Below, piece by piece: positions 61,140 to 64,000 of a stretch of DNA of 64,000 nucleotides. The notes beneath the pieces are model-generated. The model searched no databases and had not been told where the DNA came from. It was given only the letters and a program-made list of their open reading frames with translations. Within the stretch, counting starts at the first letter, position 1; every line of letters begins with the position of its first letter. Made by a program: the position numbers and the translations under genes. The stretch comes from Alkalihalobacillus sp. AL-G (GTDB lineage Bacteria > Bacillota > Bacilli > Bacillales > Fictibacillaceae): the NCBI RefSeq assembly GCF_030643805.1, contig NZ_CP094656.1, positions 1,488,001 to 1,552,000 of the forward strand. Direction: 5' to 3'.

Positions 61140-61260
61140 TGCAACGCCTCCTACACCAAAAACGAGGTGTCTTATTCGTCGATATGTAATAATCATAATA
61201 TAGCAATAATTAACAAAAAATACTAGTTTATGAGTTATACATAGGAGGAGCTATAGAAAA

Positions 61261-63096
61261 ATGAACATTTCATCCCGTGTCCGACAAGAACAACTCTCTA
61301 AACGAATACTAACTATAGTTTCAGTGTTCGGGTGGTTGTTGATTTCATATAGCATATTTCAATTTAAACCGATCACAGGTGATCTGTGGACACCGGTTGT
61401 ACTCATTCTTTTTTTGTTTGTAACAGAACTTTATCCAATACCGGTTTGGAGAGGGATGACCTCATTAAGCTTTCCGCTTGTATATACCCTGGTAGTCATG
61501 TATGGGGTTTGGACAGGAATACTCATTTATGCAATGGTCAGTTTCATAATAAACCTGATAGCAAACCGTCCGAAACGCGTTGTTTGGTTTAATCCCGCCC
61601 AGTTATCGATTTCTTTGTGTTTCGCGCATTTCACTACTCTCTGGCTTCTTGAACGACTTGCAGGCACTATGTCAGGGGATCTAATCTATAACATTTTGCA
61701 CGCATTGTTTTTCACTTTATTTTTTTACTTTATAAATAATCTTCTCATTGATTTGATATTATGGCTTCGACCGCACCCTTATCAATTGAAAGACTGGAAG
61801 CAAAAGATCCTGCAGGAAAGCATCATTGCTTTTGTTTCTTCTATATACATTACTTCCATGTTCTTGCTTGGGAGCCAAAATCGGGGAGTAGTCGACGTCT
61901 TTTCATATCTATTCTTTTTCGCCCCTTTAGTAGCTGTGTCGATTATTAGTGCAATCATCAGCCGGTTACAAATCGAGAAAAATCGTTTAAACGCATTATT
62001 CTCAATTACGAAAGAATTAAATCGAAAGCTTCCCTCATCAAATTGGGCCGAAATGTTAGAGCAAAGATTTCAGGAGTATATTCCAACGGATGCTTTTTTA
62101 CTAATGACCAAGGAAGAAAAGGGATGGACCGTTTCGATTCGCGTTGGTGGGATTAACCCAAATCCAGAACAGTTATTTGAACGTGAATGGTTTGAGAACA
62201 TTGCCGAAACGAGTCGGTATCGCCACCGCGAGCAAATACCTGATGAGGTGGAGCGTCTTTTTCACGAGTCGATCCGTTCAGTCGTCGTAACTCCATTACG
62301 AATCGAAGAAGAAATGCTAGGGATTATTTTAGTAGGTAAAACGAACAATCAAGGTTATCAGATAAGTGATTTACAGTTTGTTTCAACACTCGCCAACCAG
62401 ATTGCAGTCATTTTAAAAACAAGGCTGTTGTTTTCAGAACGGGAGCGAAGAATCCTATTAGAAGAACGAAACCGTATTGCTAGGGAAATTCACGACGGAA
62501 TCGCACAATCACTTGCAGGAGCAGTAATGAAGCTTGAAACCTCTAAACGAATTTTGGAAAAAGATGCAGGGCATTCCGAGCAGTTAGTCGAAGAAAGTAT
62601 ACAGAAACTTAGGGGGAGTCTAGGAGAAGTCAGGGAATCAATTTATGCTTTAAGACCGTATCCGACTGACAAGGTAGGAATCAAAAATGCAATTCAGTCC
62701 AGAATGAAGGAATTTACTAATGATTATCATATTCCAGCCACTCTGCAAGTAAGAGGTTCAACAAGAACGCTGCCATCCCATATAGAAAAAATTCTCTATG
62801 AAATACTTTCTGAAGGCCTGCAAAACGCAGGTAAGCATTCAGAGGCTACAAAGATGAGTATCGTATTAAAATACGGAAAAAAGGCAGTGATTTTAAGAAT
62901 AAAAGATAATGGTCAAGGTTTCAAACTTTATCATGCACTCATGAAAGCGAAAAAGGATGCCCATTATGGTATTCTCAACATGAATGAATTGGCCGAGCAG
63001 GTGGAAGCTTCATTAAAAATAAATAGCCTTCCGCAACGTGGGACAGAAATCTTACTCATTGTCCCTACAGCGGACGAATATAAAGGGGAGAAGTAG
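61261..63096 (+). CDS. NarL-type sensor histidine kinase
   Basis: 611 residues. About seven N-terminal transmembrane helices (residues 15-230), a GAF-like domain (about 270-390), then HisKA_3 with phosphoacceptor H411 ([16 protein letters not shown]) and a HATPase_c domain ([32 protein letters not shown]). Autophosphorylates and passes phosphate to the next gene's regulator. Ribosome site TAGGAGGAG. One base separates its stop from the response regulator. Confidence 0.93.
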   Translation: MNISSRVRQEQLSKRILTIVSVFGWLLISYSIFQFKPITGDLWTPVVLILFLFVTELYPIPVWRGMTSLSFPLVYTLVVMYGVWTGILIYAMVSFIINLIANRPKRVVWFNPAQLSISLCFAHFTTLWLLERLAGTMSGDLIYNILHALFFTLFFYFINNLLIDLILWLRPHPYQLKDWKQKILQESIIAFVSSIYITSMFLLGSQNRGVVDVFSYLFFFAPLVAVSIISAIISRLQIEKNRLNALFSITKELNRKLPSSNWAEMLEQRFQEYIPTDAFLLMTKEEKGWTVSIRVGGINPNPEQLFEREWFENIAETSRYRHREQIPDEVERLFHESIRSVVVTPLRIEEEMLGIILVGKTNNQGYQISDLQFVSTLANQIAVILKTRLLFSERERRILLEERNRIAREIHDGIAQSLAGAVMKLETSKRILEKDAGHSEQLVEESIQKLRGSLGEVRESIYALRPYPTDKVGIKNAIQSRMKEFTNDYHIPATLQVRGSTRTLPSHIEKILYEILSEGLQNAGKHSEATKMSIVLKYGKKAVILRIKDNGQGFKLYHALMKAKKDAHYGILNMNELAEQVEASLKINSLPQRGTEILLIVPTADEYKGEK

Positions 63097-63097
63097 G

Positions 63098-63739
63098 ATG
63101 ATTAAAGTATTGCTAGTCGATGATCATGCTGTTCTACGGGATGGATTGAAAAATATAATTGCAATCGAGGAAGAAATTGCTGTTGCAGGTGAACTTACGT
63201 GCGGGAAAGATATTCTTGAAATGATTGAAGCAACCCAACCTGATGTTATTTTAATGGACATTAATTTACCAGAAAAAAGTGGAATTGAGTTGACAGAACA
63301 GGTAAAGACTCACTATCCAAACTGCAAAGTGCTTGTGCTTACGATGTATAAGCATGAAGAGTATTTTCTTGCAGCATTAAAAGCTGGAGCAGATGGTTAT
63401 TTATTAAAAGATGCCCCGTCCGATGAAGTGATTGATGCAATTCACACAGTAGCTCGCGGTGAATCGATTCTGCACCCGAGCATGGCAAAAAAACTGATTG
63501 ATTTTCATCATAAGAAAAAGCAGTCTCACTTGAAAACGAGCGAACTCACTGAACGGGAAAAAGATGTATTGTTGTGCCTTGTTGAGGGGCTTAGCAATAA
63601 AGAAATTGCAGAAAGGCTTTTTATTAGTGATAAAACAGTGAAAATTCATGTGAGTAATATTTTGAAAAAATTAAGTGTAAAAAGCCGCTCTCAGGCGATT
63701 ATCTATGCGGTGCAAAATCAGATTGTAGCTTTGCCATAA
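63098..63739 (+). CDS. NarL/FixJ-type response regulator
   Basis: 213 residues. Receiver domain with acidic pocket DDH (8-10), phosphoacceptor D54 ([11 protein letters not shown]) and K104-type lysine in [11 protein letters not shown]-terminal LuxR helix-turn-helix at about 147-200 ([43 protein letters not shown]). Start at 63098 is set by GGGGAGAAGTAGG; the upstream frame from 63038 is inside the kinase gene. Targets are unknown. Confidence 0.94.
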   Translation: MIKVLLVDDHAVLRDGLKNIIAIEEEIAVAGELTCGKDILEMIEATQPDVILMDINLPEKSGIELTEQVKTHYPNCKVLVLTMYKHEEYFLAALKAGADGYLLKDAPSDEVIDAIHTVARGESILHPSMAKKLIDFHHKKKQSHLKTSELTEREKDVLLCLVEGLSNKEIAERLFISDKTVKIHVSNILKKLSVKSRSQAIIYAVQNQIVALP

Positions 63740-63769
63740 ATTAATAGTCAAAATTATAGAGTTGAAACA

Positions 63770-63800
63770 GGCTGTCGAGGATATCCCGGCAGTTTTTTCT
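63770..63800 (+). terminator. Terminator of the two-component operon
   Basis: CTGTC-ga-GG (63772-63780) pairs with CC-c-GGCAG (63785-63792), followed by TTTTTTCTTTT. The remaining 200 bases to the window end contain no supportable feature. Confidence 0.75.
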
Positions 63801-64000
63801 TTTGCAATCAATTTAAGAGGCAGTTGAGTGTTCTAATTTGTGAATAAATGGGTAATTTGATGACTTAAGAGGTATTAAGTGCACTTATAAGTAAAATACT
63901 GGACAATTCAGTTATCGGAGACGATATACCAGTAATTGATTGAGGCTCCATATAAAACCCTGCCCATATCCAAATACAGGTTGAAGCACATTGTATAGAA

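Overview
The window reads as chromosome of an endospore-forming, low-GC Bacillaceae bacterium. Evidence: an alpha/beta-type small acid-soluble spore protein (24276-24476), ComK and ComFB competence proteins, Bacillus-type Shine-Dalgarno sites (GGAGG/GGGGG), frequent TTG and GTG starts, cre-like catabolite sites and a tandem glycine riboswitch. Genus cannot be fixed from the sequence alone. There is no rRNA, CRISPR array or prophage. Mobile DNA is limited to one IS3-family insertion sequence and several families of short intergenic repeats.

Layout. 1-8 kb: a partial GNAT acetyltransferase, comK, small enzymes, an M29 aminopeptidase, a MazG-like/methyltransferase pair, a PLP enzyme and a Crp/Fnr regulator. 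8.3 kb: one tRNA-Gln. 8.8-12.9 kb: an envelope-stress cluster, DUF4178 - PspA - DUF4247 lipoprotein - DUF350 - membrane-anchored spermidine-synthase-like protein. 13-15 kb: a glycine riboswitch controlling two-subunit L-serine dehydratase, with an IscA/HesB-like gene overlapping the 3' end of sdaAA. 15.5-25.5 kb: an orphan pair of peptide-type ABC permeases, DUF899 protein, alpha-glucosidase, amidase, LVIVD protein, Nudix hydrolase, SASP and a decayed lipoprotein gene. 25.7-39 kb: an MFS transporter, a complete oligopeptide ABC operon (two ATPases, binding protein, two permeases), then S9 and M3 peptidases and deoD; together with the M29 aminopeptidase and isoaspartyl dipeptidase IadA this is a strong peptide-scavenging capacity. 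39-45.4 kb: an ABC-2 exporter with a TetR regulator, then the copper module csoR-copA-copZ. Two copies of a MITE-like repeat interrupt these two modules. 45.4-46.9 kb: the IS3 element. 47-55.7 kb: small unknowns, an EamA transporter, a GGDEF/EAL protein, iadA, a GH15-like protein and three tiny ORFs. 56-64 kb: an ECF sigma/anti-sigma pair with a large extracytoplasmic domain, a CuA-type cupredoxin lipoprotein, an IDEAL-domain protein, comFB and a NarL-type two-component system.

Most noteworthy: the PspA/DUF4178/DUF4247/DUF350/SpeE-like cluster; the serine dehydratase locus, whose enzyme (Fe-S ligand spacing intact) overlaps an Fe-S-carrier-like gene under glycine control; the modular MITE-like repeats with co-varying terminal inverted repeats; and the anti-sigma factor with a PepSY-like sensor domain. 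All starts were chosen from ribosome-binding-site position and family length, so several differ from the longest open frame. No database search was possible; family names rest on recognised motifs.
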